Assembly: GCF_000718305.1 (NCBI RefSeq)
Contig: NZ_JOFQ01000023.1
Coordinates: 1-64,000 of the forward strand
Direction of reading: 5' to 3'
DNA: 64,000 nucleotides
From: Streptomyces niger
Lineage (GTDB): Bacteria; Actinomycetota; Actinomycetes; Streptomycetales; Streptomycetaceae
This document shows positions 1 through 10,053 of this stretch, one piece after another; within the stretch, counting starts at the first letter, position 1, and each line of letters begins with the position of its first letter. The notes under the pieces were generated by a model, which was not told where the DNA came from, made no database searches, and saw nothing but the letters and a program-made list of their open reading frames with translations. Both the position numbers and the translations under genes were made by a program.

Positions 1-64
1 CGGCCTCAGTCCTCCCCCTTGCGCATACCGCATAGCAACGGCATACCGCGGACACCCGCCGACG

Positions 65-424
65 TCACTCCCGACAACGCAGCGGAAAGGTCAGTAACAC
101 GCGGCCATTCGCAAGCAGTCCGAGCGTGCGACGCCAGCCCGCGGCCACGGCAGTGACGCCTCGCCATCCAGCGACATCACATTGCCCATCGCCATTCCAC
201 CCCGTTGCCAGCACCGTGCCGTCCGACCGGAGTCCCGCCGTATGAGACCTGCCCGTGTTCGTCGCGGTATGGACGTTGCCAGCTGCCACCGCGACGACGT
301 CTTCCCATCGCTCGACACGACATTCAGCGGCCGCGGTATTGCCCACGGCGAGAACGGTTCCATCCCAGCGCCGTCCGACCGAATGACGCCTTCCGGCCGT
401 CAGCGCCGACGAGCTAGCGAACAT
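65..424 (-). pseudogene. RCC1-repeat protein, 3'-truncated
   Basis: The start ATG at 424 has a strong ribosome binding site (AAGGAGG). The 119-residue product shows RCC1/beta-propeller repeats: DGTVLAVGN, HTAGLRSDGTVLATG, WRGVTAVAAGWRRTLGL, spaced about 50 residues apart. These repeats normally form a seven-bladed propeller of more than 300 residues. Here the frame is lost inside a blade after GRVLLT, so only about two repeats survive. The start is intact and the end is broken, so this is a 5' gene remnant. The function is unknown; RCC1-like proteins in Streptomyces are often secreted or element-borne. The family call is confident and the pseudogene status fairly so. Confidence 0.7.
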
Positions 425-469
425 TCCGCCTCCTTGTGCTCGGCGCGAGTTCACGACAGGGGATGCCAC

Positions 470-600
470 CCTACTTCGGCCTGGAATCAGAGCGCGGTCC
501 TCAGCCTTCGCCAGCAGACGACGGCACAACCGAGTGTGATGAAGGCGCGGTGGATGTCGTCGCGGACCTCCCAGCGGTGCTGGACCGGCACCTGCACCAC
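470..600 (-). pseudogene. Transposase C-terminal fragment (IS5-type)
   Basis: One reverse frame reads VQHRWEVRDDIHRAFITLG followed by CAVVCWRRLRTAL. This pattern is the C-terminal tail of IS5-type DDE transposases of actinomycetes, with the typical CWRRL end. No start, catalytic core or terminal inverted repeat is visible. It lies between the RCC1 remnant and another transposase remnant. Confidence 0.5.
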
Positions 601-630
601 CTGCGGCCGCCCCCTGACCCGAGCCAGAAC

Positions 631-900
631 CTAACGAAGCACTACTAGGCCGTTTCTTCTGGATCGTCTCGCGGTCCAGATGATGATGCCCGCGATGTGC
701 AGAGCGGCGAGGTAGATGGTGGCCGTCTTGTCGTAGCGGGTGGCCAGGCCGCGTCACTGTTTGAGCTTGTTGATGCACCGTTCGACGGTGTGGCGCTGCC
801 GGTAGGCGTCGCGGGTCGAAGGCCGGCGGTCTGCCGTCGGATCGGCCTCGCTTCTTGCGCCTCCCTGCTCGAAGAGCCAACGGTCCGCCGCCCGCTACGA
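631..900 (-). pseudogene. IS5-family transposase C-terminal remnant with internal TGA
   Basis: The reverse strand reads TVERCINKLKQ, a TGA stop, then RGLATRYDKTATIYLAALHI and a hydrophobic end. This is the well-known IS5-family C-terminus, (V)ERxxNxLKQWRGLATRYDK. TGA replaces the invariant Trp codon TGG, a single G-to-A change. The N-terminal half is missing. A similar fragment recurs at about 49,975-50,050. Confidence 0.75.
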
Positions 901-950
901 CGTGGGCAAAACAGTCAGGCGGCCGGAGGTCATCGCCGACCGCGACCGAA

Positions 951-1247
951 TCAGGAGCTCAGCACATCAGCGAGAGTTGCGTGCACACGTCCGGGAGTGA
1001 TGGTTGTGATCGTGTATCTCGCAACGCCGTGGATGACGAACGGATCCTGCTGAGTAATCTGCTCAATCGTGCCACGATCGACGCCGTGAGCGATGATGGC
1101 CCCACCGATCGAGGTGGGAACCGTCTGTCCGGAGACCAGGAACGTGCCATCGTGGTGGTGCCGTTCCAGGTAAGCGACGTGGCCCTCGATGAACGGGCCA
1201 GCATCCTGTTCCGAGCCGACGTAGTGGAGAAACAGCAGGTGCAACAT
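951..1247 (-). CDS. YciI-family protein
   Basis: This 98-residue protein starts MLHLLFLHYVGSEQ and contains the YCII-type pattern: an N-terminal beta strand, then HVAYLERHHHDGTFLVSGQT and a C-terminal DPFVIHGVARYTI strand. The fold is a small ferredoxin-like alpha/beta barrel, often found beside oxidoreductases or regulators. A GAGGGAG ribosome binding site precedes the ATG. It lies about 150 bp downstream of the FAD monooxygenase on the same strand, so it may belong to that operon. Between them is a short open frame (from 1405, overlapping the monooxygenase stop as ATGA) that loses coding character after about 40 codons. The YciI active-site His-Asp pair cannot be assigned securely by eye. 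Confidence 0.75.
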   Translation of the reverse strand: MLHLLFLHYVGSEQDAGPFIEGHVAYLERHHHDGTFLVSGQTVPTSIGGAIIAHGVDRGTIEQITQQDPFVIHGVARYTITTITPGRVHATLADVLSS

Positions 1248-1401
1248 GGTGACTCCCTCAGCATCGTAGGTCGCTGAAGCAGCTTGACACCTACTGATCG
1301 GCAGGGCTCTACCCGGTCCATGGCCTTGTCGACGTCGAACACCACGAGGTTGAAGAACGAGTTGAGTGTCGGGGAGCCGTCGGCTTGCGCCCGCAGTTTC
1401 G

Positions 1402-2640
1402 TCAATGACGTAGCCGGGCGGCAGCGGCCAGTATCGGGGTGGTGACGGCGGTGGCGGCGGCGCCGAACGTGGTGTCAGTGGCCAGGATCAGGCGGACCGT
1501 TCGCATGGCCAGGGTGAGAACCTCGCTGCCGCGCAAGCGTGTGCCCGCCTCGAATCGGTTCACCGCCTCGACCAGCGTGCTGCCGCCGTCAGCGACGTCG
1601 CCCAGAACCTGAAGCAGAGCTGCAGCATCGCGGATTGCCGCGCCGGCCCCCTTCCCGGCGGTGGGCGGTGTCGCGTGGACGGCGTCGCCCAGCGCGGTGA
1701 TACGGCCCGCAGGCCACGGCGCGAGTTCGGCGGCCCGGGTCGATGCGGCGTTGAAACGGAACGCGGCTACGCTGCACGGGTCGGCGCGGGCGATGACCTC
1801 CAGCGTGTGCCCGGCCCAGCCCCGGTCGCGAAACCCTCGCAGCAACGCGTCCTGCAGCTGGCCTCCGTCCAGGTCGCGAAGGGAGTCGGTCGCGGCGGAT
1901 TCGGGGAACATGGCGCCCCAGATGTAGGTCGGGCCCGTGGTGACGGACATCCGCAACCCGGGGGCGTCGAGCGCGGCGTTGCCCACGGGGTCGAGGAAAC
2001 CGACATACAGCGCCGCGCCCCGCGGTCCCATCGCCGTCCCTGACCGCAGTCCGAGCCGCCGCTGTTCACCGGGGCTCAGGTCCCTGCGGAGGGTACGGCC
2101 GGAAAACCCGATGATGCCCGCCGGGCGGTTCGTCGGGCCTCCCGCCAGATGCCGGGCGACCAGGGAATGGACGCCGTCTGCACCTACCACCAGATCCGCG
2201 GGGACAGGTGCCGCGTCGGCGAACAGCACGTGGGGTGTGCCGTTGTCGTCGTGGCCGACGCCGGACACGGTTCGCCCCAGATGCAGGTCATCGCCGACCG
2301 CCTCCGCCAGCAGCAGGCGCAGCGTGATGCGGTCGACATCGATGCTGGCGTCACCGGTGAGATCCGGGCCGCGGCCGAGCAGTCGGCCGCGGCGGTCCCA
2401 GAACGCATCACGGTCGCGCAGCCTCAGCGCCGAGGCCGACGCCAGCAGACGCCGCACGATCTCCGGCGCCACCAGTTCCCGCAATGCCGCCTGGGCCTGT
2501 TCGTCCAGGGTGATGTGGTAGCCGCCTGTGGCCGCCACATCGGCGTCGCGGTCGAACACCGCCACCTCGAACCCCCGGCGGCGCAATCCTGCCCCCAGCG
2601 CGAGTCCGCCGATTCCGCCCCCGACCACCACAACACGCAT
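1402..2640 (-). CDS. FAD-dependent monooxygenase
   Basis: The 412-residue protein opens with the Rossmann FAD motif GGGIGGLALGAGL (residues 7-19). It has the DG motif VVGADGVHSLVARHL (about 151-165) and the GD motif ITALGDAVHATPP (about 312-324), which places it in the PHBH/UbiH-type flavin monooxygenases that hydroxylate aromatic or polyketide-like substrates with NAD(P)H and O2. Length is normal for the family and no membrane segment is seen. It is transcribed divergently from a WYL-domain regulator across an operator palindrome, so the regulator probably controls it. Substrate is unknown. Confidence 0.9.
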   Translation of the reverse strand: MRVVVVGGGIGGLALGAGLRRRGFEVAVFDRDADVAATGGYHITLDEQAQAALRELVAPEIVRRLLASASALRLRDRDAFWDRRGRLLGRGPDLTGDASIDVDRITLRLLLAEAVGDDLHLGRTVSGVGHDDNGTPHVLFADAAPVPADLVVGADGVHSLVARHLAGGPTNRPAGIIGFSGRTLRRDLSPGEQRRLGLRSGTAMGPRGAALYVGFLDPVGNAALDAPGLRMSVTTGPTYIWGAMFPESAATDSLRDLDGGQLQDALLRGFRDRGWAGHTLEVIARADPCSVAAFRFNAASTRAAELAPWPAGRITALGDAVHATPPTAGKGAGAAIRDAAALLQVLGDVADGGSTLVEAVNRFEAGTRLRGSEVLTLAMRTVRLILATDTTFGAAATAVTTPILAAAARLRH

Positions 2641-2690
2641 TCCCTCGGTCCTTTCGCCACTGCCGGCCTGCTCCGGCGCTCGACACTGGC

Positions 2691-2723
2691 ACCGGTAGTG
2701 GACATCGAGTGGCCACTACCGGT
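2691..2723. promoter_or_regulatory. Operator palindrome between monooxygenase and WYL regulator
   Basis: ACCGGTAGTGG (2691-2701) and CCACTACCGGT (2713-2723) are perfect 11-bp inverted arms around an 11-bp spacer, in the 95-bp divergent intergenic region. The right arm ends 9 bp before the regulator's first candidate ATG, so it probably overlaps the regulator promoter. It is the likely binding site of the WYL regulator for autoregulation and control of the monooxygenase. Confidence 0.75.
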
Positions 2724-2735
2724 CATGATGGAATG

Positions 2736-3731
2736 ATGGCGAACACCTCACGACGGGCCTTACGGCTCCTGTCCCTGCTCGGATCACGCCGTCAGTGGCC
2801 GCTGCACAAGCTTGCCGGCCACCTGGAGGTCAGCGAGCGCACCGTCCGCCGCGACATCGAGACCCTGCGCGAGCTCGGATACACGATCACCACCGTCCAC
2901 GGCCCCGACGGCGGATACCGGCTCGGCGCACGGCACACCCTCCCGCCACTGGTGTTCGACCACGACCAGGCCCTTGCCGTCGCGGTGGCCCTGCAGACCG
3001 CGCCCAGCACGGTGTTCGGCCTCGAAGACGATGCGGCACGGGCCCTGATCACCCTGGAACAGGCCCTGCCCGCCGCGCTGCGGGCATCCATGGCATCCCT
3101 CCACCTGACCAGGCTGCGCAACTACTGGGAGTTCCCGGCACCCCCCATCGACTCGGCCGCGCTCACCGCTGTGGGAACCGCGGTGCGCCACCGCCACGTA
3201 CTCGTCGCGGAAACGCTGCGCGCCGACGGCTCCCGCCCCGGAACCGGGGACGACGACTTTCTGCCCGCCCGCCGCATCGAGCCCCATCACCTGGTCATCT
3301 GGTCAGGCCGGTGGTACCTGGTCGCCTACGACCTCGAAGATCACCAATGGCGAGTACACCGTGTCAACCGTCTTCGCCTCCGCCCCACGGCGCGCCCCTT
3401 CAGTCCGCGCCCGCTCCCCCACCACGACCTCGCCGACTTCGTCATGAGCAGTCATGACCGCGGCGACACCCCCGCCGCCTGGGAATGCACCGGCAGGGCC
3501 CGGCTCAACCTGTCGGCCGATGTCGTCGCCCGCTGGGCACCAGGCGGTTCGGTCGTCGAACACCTCGACACCGAGCACTGCCGGCTCACTCTCGGCGCCT
3601 GGTCCTGGGCCGGCATCGCCGGAATCCTCGCCACCTTCGACACCGAACTCTCCGACCTTCACCCGCCCGAACTCGCCGATGCCTGCCGACGGCTTGCCCA
3701 CCGGCTGGCCACCGCCGCGGACACCGGATGA
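2736..3731 (+). CDS. HTH/WYL-domain transcriptional regulator
   Basis: About 331 residues. The N-terminal winged helix-turn-helix shows MANTSRRALRLLSLLGSRR, then LEVSERTVRRDIETLRELGY, typical of DeoR-like WYL regulators. The middle carries the WYL-domain ligand-binding core (RRIEPHHLVIWSGRWYLVAY) and a WCX-like C-terminal extension. Two ATG codons (2733 and 2736) fit; the second matches the family's MANT start. No good ribosome binding site is visible, so the mRNA may be leaderless. WYL proteins sense small molecules or nucleic acids; here the divergent partner is a flavin monooxygenase. Confidence 0.88.
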   Translation: MANTSRRALRLLSLLGSRRQWPLHKLAGHLEVSERTVRRDIETLRELGYTITTVHGPDGGYRLGARHTLPPLVFDHDQALAVAVALQTAPSTVFGLEDDAARALITLEQALPAALRASMASLHLTRLRNYWEFPAPPIDSAALTAVGTAVRHRHVLVAETLRADGSRPGTGDDDFLPARRIEPHHLVIWSGRWYLVAYDLEDHQWRVHRVNRLRLRPTARPFSPRPLPHHDLADFVMSSHDRGDTPAAWECTGRARLNLSADVVARWAPGGSVVEHLDTEHCRLTLGAWSWAGIAGILATFDTELSDLHPPELADACRRLAHRLATAADTG

Positions 3732-3766
3732 GGAACGCACGCAAGGCGCACGCAAGGCCGTTCCTT

Positions 3767-4336
3767 TCAGATCGTCCTCTGCCACAGAACCGCTTCACGG
3801 TCCTCGTGGGCGAGGCAGCGGCGGACGAGATCGGCATAGGACTGGCTGCCGAAGCCGGGCACCACCGACACGGGTAGGCCGTACTCGGCGAGCCAGCCGG
3901 TGAGCAGCTGCCGCAAGGTGTCCTTCTCCGCCGCGACGTAGAGGGCGTAGGGCTGGCCGCGGGTGCGGTCCAGGCGGAAGTACTGCGGCATCTCGCGGAC
4001 GAAGGCGCCAGCATCGGGCCAGGGCGGGGGAACGTGTACTTCGCGGAGGGTGTCGATCAGGTCGGGGAAACCTCCTTCGCGACGGGCGCTGGCGGTGCGG
4101 GCAGAGAAGCGGCGGTACACGGGCGGGGTGTTGGGCAGGAGGCCGGCGGCGACCAGGCGGCCGTGCAGCCGCTGCCGGTCGGGCCCGGCCCGCAGCGGCA
4201 CTACACCATCCAGCCCCAGTCCGTCACCGGCACCTGCCACTACCGCCACACCCAGCATGGTCAGCCGCTGCCCGACACCCGCTGCCCCCGGAGCCACCAG
4301 CCCCGCCGTCACCCAGGCCAACCGAGCCCGGACCAT
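3767..4336 (-). pseudogene. Toprim-like element protein, C-terminal half missing
   Basis: The coding-like part reads RLHGRLVAAGLLPNTPPVY, MPQYFRLDRTRGQPYALYVA and AEKDTLRQLLTGWLAEYGLP. This resembles a family of Streptomyces hypothetical proteins with a topoVI-A/toprim-like layout (an AAEKDTL block followed by a G[DF]xDPSG block). Here the frame ends 20-30 residues after SQSYADLVRR, and the expected DxD-containing block is absent. The first 50 residues look non-native. A second remnant of the same family, this time with the ISDWDPSG block, is at about 10.2-10.6 kb on the same strand. The family assignment is from memory of the pattern. Confidence 0.45.
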
Positions 4337-4538
4337 CTGCCACCCCGGCTACACCCACACCATCCGCCCGCCCCAGTCCGTCACCGATCCGGCCAGACAG
4401 CCCGCACACAGCTGCTCTGCCCAGCGGCCCCGGGGACCGGATGGGCACCACCCGTCCGAAGGACCGAGGGCACGCGTCGGGGAATCCTCGAAACGCTCAG
4501 CTTGTCCCTTGGGGGCTGTGCCGCACCCTTCGTGCCGC

Positions 4539-5903
4539 TCATGAGGCCCGCCAGTCTGGATTGCGCAGCCGGTAGCGGACGCGGCAGGGGACGCTGAGGC
4601 CGCGGGGAGACAGGCCGGTGACGGGAGTCGGGGTGTCGAGCAGGTCCATTCTGTCGTGGCGCAGCAGCAGGCTGAGGAGAACCTTGGTCTTCATGCGGGA
4701 GAAGTGCTGGCCCAGGCAACGATGGATGCCGGCGCCGAAACCCAGCAGCCGCCGGCTCGCCTTGGGGTCCTCTTCGTAGCGCTCGGGACGGAACACCTGC
4801 GGGTCGGGGAACTCCTCCGGCAGCCGGTGGGTGAGGTACGGGGAGGTGAGCACCATGGTGCCGCGCCGGATCCGGTGACCGCCGATCGCCAGGTCGTGTG
4901 TCGCCTTGCGGGCGATCAGGATGGCAAGGGGGTGCAGTCGTTCGGTCTCGTACAGCATGCGGTCCAGGTGTGTCAGGCGGTGCAGGGCCTCCATGGTCAG
5001 CGGGGCCTCGGTCCGCGGATCCAGTTGCGCCTGCTGCTCGGTCAGCAGGGCGGCATGGTGTTCGGGGTGGGCCAGCAGGTCGGTGAGGGCTCAGGCGAGC
5101 TGGTTGGCGGTGGTCTCCCGGGCGGCCCATACCAGTGCCAGTGCCTGGTGGACCGAGGCACTGTCCGGTACGGGCGTCCCGTTGCGGTAGCGGCTGTTGA
5201 TCAGGGACTGGAGGAAGTCGGGCTCGGGCAGTGGCCGCGCGCGTCGCTGAGCCAGGCAGTGCAGGACGAGAGTGTGCAGGTGGCGGCGGGCGGCGCGGCT
5301 GCGCCGGGCACGGACCGGGTGCAGCCCGGCCGGCAGCAGGAAGCTGACGTTGCCCGAGAACTCCTCGAACAGTTTCAGGGTATCCGTGAACAGCGGGCCG
5401 AACTCCTCGCCGAAGAAGCAGCGCGTGATGATGCGCAGGTTCAGCTCGCCGCACATCCGGACCAGCTCCACCTCCCCCTCGTTCCCCAGCCGTGTGATGA
5501 GCTCCCGGGGCTGCTGTTCCATCACGCCCAGGTATCTCTGGAGTGCGTGACCGCGGAAGACTGGTGTGAACAGCTCGCGCTGGCGGTGGTACTCCGCTTC
5601 CTCGGCCATGAAGTAGAAACCGGTGCCGAACATCGAGCGCAGGAAGGGGTAGGCGGCGCCGATGGACAGTGTGGTCTCAGGATGGGTGAGTACCTCTTTG
5701 CGGTGTTCGGGGTGCAGCAGCACGGCCATGGATGTGCCGACCAGGTTCAGCCGGAACAGCGGCCCGTGTTCGGCGTACCCGCGGGTAAGGATTCCGACCG
5801 CGTCGTTCATGAAGGCGGGCAGGTGTCCGAGGACGGGTCGGGCACCGGGCACCAGGGGAATGGCGGCGTCGGGAGCCGTGTGGCGGGACCGTGCGGTGGG
5901 CAT
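4539..5903 (-). pseudogene. Cytochrome P450 with in-frame TGA in the I-helix region
   Basis: The frame is continuous over 454 codons from ATG 5903 (AAGGA upstream) except for a TGA at 5091-5093. Upstream are the N-terminal proline-rich start, a WAARETTANQLA I-helix and the substrate-recognition half. Downstream are ExxR (YETERLHP), the PERF-like RPERYEEDP and the heme loop GFGAGIHRCLG with its Cys ligand. The TGA replaces what is probably Trp (LA-stop-ALTDLLAHPEH). Without readthrough the product lacks heme binding. The gene directly follows the squalene-hopene cyclase remnant and was probably its tailoring oxidase. Confidence 0.85.
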
Positions 5904-5963
5904 CGCGGGCGTCCTTGAGGAGGGCTCGGGTGGGCTCGGCCGGTGTGGAGGCTGTGTCCGGGC

Positions 5964-7713
5964 CTACGCCCGGTGGGGCGTAGGCGAAGGGCCGGCCGTA
6001 CCGCTGCCGTCGTGGCCGCCGGCGCGCAGATACCGGGCCAGCGCACAAACCGGGAAGAGCAGCCGGTACAGGTGGTAGTTCAGCGGCAGGTCCCCCGGGA
6101 AACCGGTGCCGGTGTACTGCGGCTCGTCCCAGGAGCCGTCTTGCGAGCCAGCCAACGCATGCCGGCGGCGACCGATTCGCTGTGGTGTCTCCCGGCGGCG
6201 AGCAGCCCGAGCAGCGCCCACGCGGTCTGGGAGGTGGTGGAGGGGCCCGGCCCCGCCAGGCGGGGTCGGCGTAGGACTCCCACCGTTCGCCCCAGCCGCC
6301 GTCGGGGTTGGCGTGCTTCTCCAGCCAGCGCACGCCGCGCTGCACGGCCGAGTGGTCGACGGGCACGCCGGCTTCGATGAGGGCGGGGAGGACCGCTCCG
6401 GTGCCGTAGAGGTGGTTGACCCCCCAGCGGCCGTACCAGGAGCCGTCGCTCTCCTGGTGGCGCAGCAGCCAGTCGATGCCGGCGCGGGTCGCCGGGTGCC
6501 CGGCCCGCCCGGTGGCCGCCAGCATCTCCACCACCACGTGCGCGGTGACGTCGGCCGACGGTGGGTCGGTGACCTCGCCGAAGTCGCAGAACGGCAGCCG
6601 TTGGGGCCAACGGCTGGTGTTGTCGGTGTCGTACGCGCCCCAGGCGCCGTGCTTGGACTGCATGCCCAGGTTCCAGTCCACTGCTCGGCGCACTGCAGCG
6701 GCCGCCTTCTCCGGCCGCGGGTGCCGGACCCGGGAGAGGGCGAGCACGACCTCGGCGGTGTCGTCGGTGTCAGGGTAGTTGCGGTTGTGGAACCCGAAGG
6801 CCCACCCGCCCGGGGCCAGGCGGGGACGGTGCACGGACCAGTCCCCGCGATGGCGGACCTCCTTGGCCAGCAGCCAGTCGGCGGCCTTGACCAGGGGCGG
6901 GGCGTCAGGGGCGAGGCCGGCGTCGGTCAGCGCGATCACGGCCAGGGAGGTGTCCCACACCGGGGACTGGCAGGCTTCGACCCAGCGTTTGCCGTCGGCG
7001 GTGCGCACGGTGAAGGCTTCGGTGGCCCGCAGGGCGGCGCGCAGCACCGGGTGGTCGAGGTCGAAGCCGCACAGCCGCACAGCCGCACAGCCGCACAGCC
7101 GCACAGCCGCACAGCCGCAGCGCGATGATCGAGTAGACGAGGGGCGGCTGGATGCCGTTGAAGCAGCCGTCCGCCTCCTGGCGTTCGATGATCCAGCCGA
7201 CCGCGGTCCGGATCGCGGTCGGCGCAGTGAGCGCGGGACGATTCTGCGCCACCGGTGCAGGACCCGGTCCAGGCGGTGGAAGACGCCGTCCCACGACGTC
7301 AGCGGGGCCCTGGCGGTCGGAGGGTTCGGGTGCGCCGGATCGGTGTGCAGCTCGTCGATGGCGAACGGGGCCGGAACGGCCGGCCGGTGGGCGCACACGA
7401 TCGTCAGCGGGACGACGGCCTGCCGGGCCCAGCAGCTGAACGAGTACAGGTTCAGCGGTGCCCATGTGGGCAGGAAGATCATCTCCGTTGGGAGCTCAGG
7501 CAGATCCTCCCAGCGCCACCAGCCGAACAGCGCCGGCCAGATCCGAGTGAACACCCTGGACCGGACCACCCCGCCGTGTTCGCGCACCCACGCCGAGGCC
7601 GCTGCCATGTGCGGCGCCTGCGGCGGGTCCCCGGCCAGCCGCAGGGCGAGGTACCCCTCGATCGTGGTGGACAGGTCGCCCGGGCCGTCGGTGCAGGTGG
7701 CCCAGGCGCTGTC
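5964..7713 (-). pseudogene. Squalene-hopene-type cyclase, 5'-truncated and multiply frameshifted
   Basis: Pieces in three frames line up with class II triterpene cyclases: TTIEGYLALRLAG, MIFLPTWAPLNLYSFSCWAR, RQEADGCFNGIQPP, SPVWDTSLAVIAL, the catalytic YPDTDDTAEVVLAL (DxDD), QW-type repeats such as HQESDGSWYGRWGVN, and the C-terminal QYTGTGFPGDLPLNYHLYR. Lesions visible: an expanded 8-bp repeat (7065-7119) that shifts frame, a frameshift near 6240 and another near 6145. The N-terminus is missing because the homology stops at about 7713, where acyltransferase sequence begins. The motif order supports a former squalene/hopene or related cyclase working with the adjacent P450. Confidence 0.85.
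7065..7119. repeat. 8-bp tandem repeat inside the cyclase gene
   Basis: The unit AGCCGCAC (GGCTGTGC on the coding strand) is repeated almost seven times without interruption. On the coding strand there are six complete units. One unit would give the in-frame peptide SIIALRLCGFDLDHPV, matching the family; the five extra units add 40 bp and shift the frame. Copy numbers of 1, 4 or 7 would be in frame. Confidence 0.9.
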
Positions 7714-8487
7714 CGTCCGCGATCCGGACCGGGAACCCGCTCATGTGCATCCTGGCAAGAATCATGCCCAGGACGAACTCCGGCAGCCGGCTCGGTGGGA
7801 ACACGTACACGAACATCATCTGCGGCTGGGTGACGCCCCGGGCAGGGAACTCTGTTCGAACGGTGGTCCGCCCAAGCCCAGCGAAACCACCGGGACCGCC
7901 CAGGCCGCCACCGCCGCGGCGCCGGCCGCGACCGGGAGCCACCCCGGGCGAATGCGCCTGACCAGCGGCAGCAATAGCGGGAAGAGCAGGTAGAACAGCA
8001 ATTCGCAGGTGAGCGACCAGGCGACGCCGTTGCCTGCCAGGCCGAACTGCGGCAGCGGGATGAGGGTGCGCACCAACAAGGCGTTGGCCGCATCGCCCAG
8101 CACTGTAGGGGCGGGCATGGCGCCGATGATCGGGCGAGGCATCCCCATGCCGCGGAAGAGCACCATGATGAGCCCCCAGACGACCAGATGGCTGGGGTAG
8201 ATCTTGACGATGCGCCGGCGCCAGAAGCTGCGGGCCGCGTCCATCTCCCGCGCCGAACAAGTCAGCACGAACCCGCTGAGGACGAAGAACAACGAGACGC
8301 CGACCGGGCCCAGCAGGAAGAAGGCCGGGGCCGGCCAGCTGCCCCTGCGCGCGGCCTCCAGGGTGGCCACGTGGCAGACAAACACACCGAACGCGGCAAC
8401 GAATCGCAACCCTGTCAGGGAGGGCAACCACGCGCACGCGGCCGACAGGGGCGTGGCCGTACTGCTCCTGAGATGTCCTTTGCCCAC
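7714..8487 (-). pseudogene. Acyltransferase 3 family membrane protein, frameshifted and 3'-truncated
   Basis: From a possible GTG at 8487 the frame shows the acyltransferase-3 signature: SLTGLRFVAAFGVFVCHVA, then GPVGVSLFFVLSGFVLTC (the GxxFFxLSGF loop), WRRRIVKIYPSHLVVW, and several hydrophobic helices including SLTCELLFYLLFPLLLP. Near 7870 the frame shifts, continuing as QMMFVYVFPPSRLPEFVLGM, and at about 7714 it runs into the truncated cyclase gene. Such proteins O-acylate sugars, lipids or natural products at the membrane. The junction suggests a deletion fusing two adjacent genes. Confidence 0.8.
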
Positions 8488-8687
8488 CAGCCCAACGTCC
8501 GCGCCGAACGCCCTCCGCCCACCCCGACCCGCACGACGACTCACCGGATCGGGCGCAGCCGACACTGCCGAACGACTGGTTCGACGGCCCCCGAGGCGCG
8601 CACAGCGGATTCCGGCGGCCGTGGTCCGTAGCGTCCTGTCATGCCACACGCGTCACCGCAGAAACCCGTCGCGCCGAAGGGATCCGC

Positions 8688-9931
8688 ATGACCGCGCCGA
8701 CCTTCGAGGCCCTGGCACCGCCCGGCACGAATTTCACCGCAGATCCGTACCCGGTCTACGCGCTTCTGCGTGAGCGGGGGCCCGTGCACCGTGTGACCAC
8801 CGCCCCCTACGGCGAGGTGTGGGCGGTCCTGGGCTATGAGGAGGTGCGGGCGGCGCTGGCCGATCCACGCCTGCGCACCAGCCCGGCCGCCCCCTCCGCA
8901 CCCGAGACGGCGACCGGCACCACCACAGAAGACAGGGGCGAAAACGGAGATGCGTACGGGAACATCATGGGCCCGTCCATGCTCCACAGCGCCCCGCCCG
9001 GCACACCCGACTGCGCGGGCTGGTCGCCACGGACTTCACCAACCGCCACGTCCGGACGATGCGCCCCCGCATCCAAGAGGTCGCCGACGAACTCCTCGAC
9101 GCGATGGCGCCGCACGGCCACGCAGACCTCGTCGAGTCCCTCGCCCTGCCCCTGCCCACGACTGTCATCTGCGATCTCCTAGGGGTGCCCGCCGAGGACC
9201 GCGAGCAGTTCTGCGGCTGGTCCGCCCAGATCGTCACGGCTCCCAGCGTCGAGGCCGGTGCCGCGGCCGGGGAGGCCCTGACCGGCTACCTCTCCGACCT
9301 CGTCGACGCCAAGCCACACCGCGACGCGGGCGGTGACCTTCTCAGTGCCCTGGCCCGCACGGCGGACGACGACGGCGACCGGCTCGCGCCCGACGAACTG
9401 CTCGGCATGGCCTTCCTCCTGCTCTTCTCCGGGCACGAGACCGCGATCAACCTGATCTCCAACGGCGCCTACGCGCTGCTGCGCCACCCCGACCAGCTGG
9501 CCGCACTGCGCGCCGGCTGGACCCTCCTCGACGGTGCACTCGAAGAGATGCTGCGCTACGAGGGCCCGGTCAAGGAATGCACCCTTCGATTCGCCGCAGA
9601 GCCGGTGGACATCGCCGACGTCACTATCCCGGCCGGGGAGCGAGTGCTCCTCGTCCTTGCCGCGGGCTCCCGCGACCCCCGCCGCTTCGCCGAGCCCGAC
9701 CGGTTCGACATTCGGCGCGACGCGCGCGGTCACCTGGGGCTGGGCCATGGCATCCACCACTGCCTCGGCGCCCCGCTAGGCCGGCTGGAGGCCGCAATCG
9801 CCCTGCGGGCCCTCTTCGAACGCTGCACCGACATCACCCTCGATACCGACCCGGCCGACCTGGCATGGCGCCCCAGCAGCTGGCTGCGTGGGCTCGCACG
9901 CCTTCCCGTGCGCTACACCCCTTTCTCCTGA
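8688..9931 (+). pseudogene. Cytochrome P450 (CYP107/105-like) with one frameshift
   Basis: ATG 8688 opens MTAPTFEALAPPGTNFTADP. A one-base shift near 9000 moves the frame; the second frame continues RHTRLRGLVATDFTNRHVR. It holds the I-helix FLLLFSGHETAINLI, ExxR (EEMLRYEGP), the acidic-pair region and the heme loop LGLGHGIHHCLGAPLGR. All catalytic elements are present once the frame is joined. A single error in a short GC-rich run could be a sequencing artefact, so this may be a functional gene. It is divergent from the acyltransferase remnant and belongs to the same decayed terpenoid-looking cassette. Confidence 0.82.
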
Positions 9932-10053
9932 CAAACCCGCAACTCAGCGCAGGCACTGCGCAACTGATCGACACAACGGCCGCCGACCTGCCTCGCGTGA
10001 CAGCGCCACTCTCCCGGGCTCGCTGACACTTCTGCAGCCGAACTCCCTCAAGC

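Noticed and set aside
8990..9005. P450 frameshift as a proven pseudogene lesion
   Set aside because: It is a single base in a C/G run with every catalytic motif intact, so sequencing error is an equal explanation; it is listed as a pseudogene with this caveat and not as a finding.
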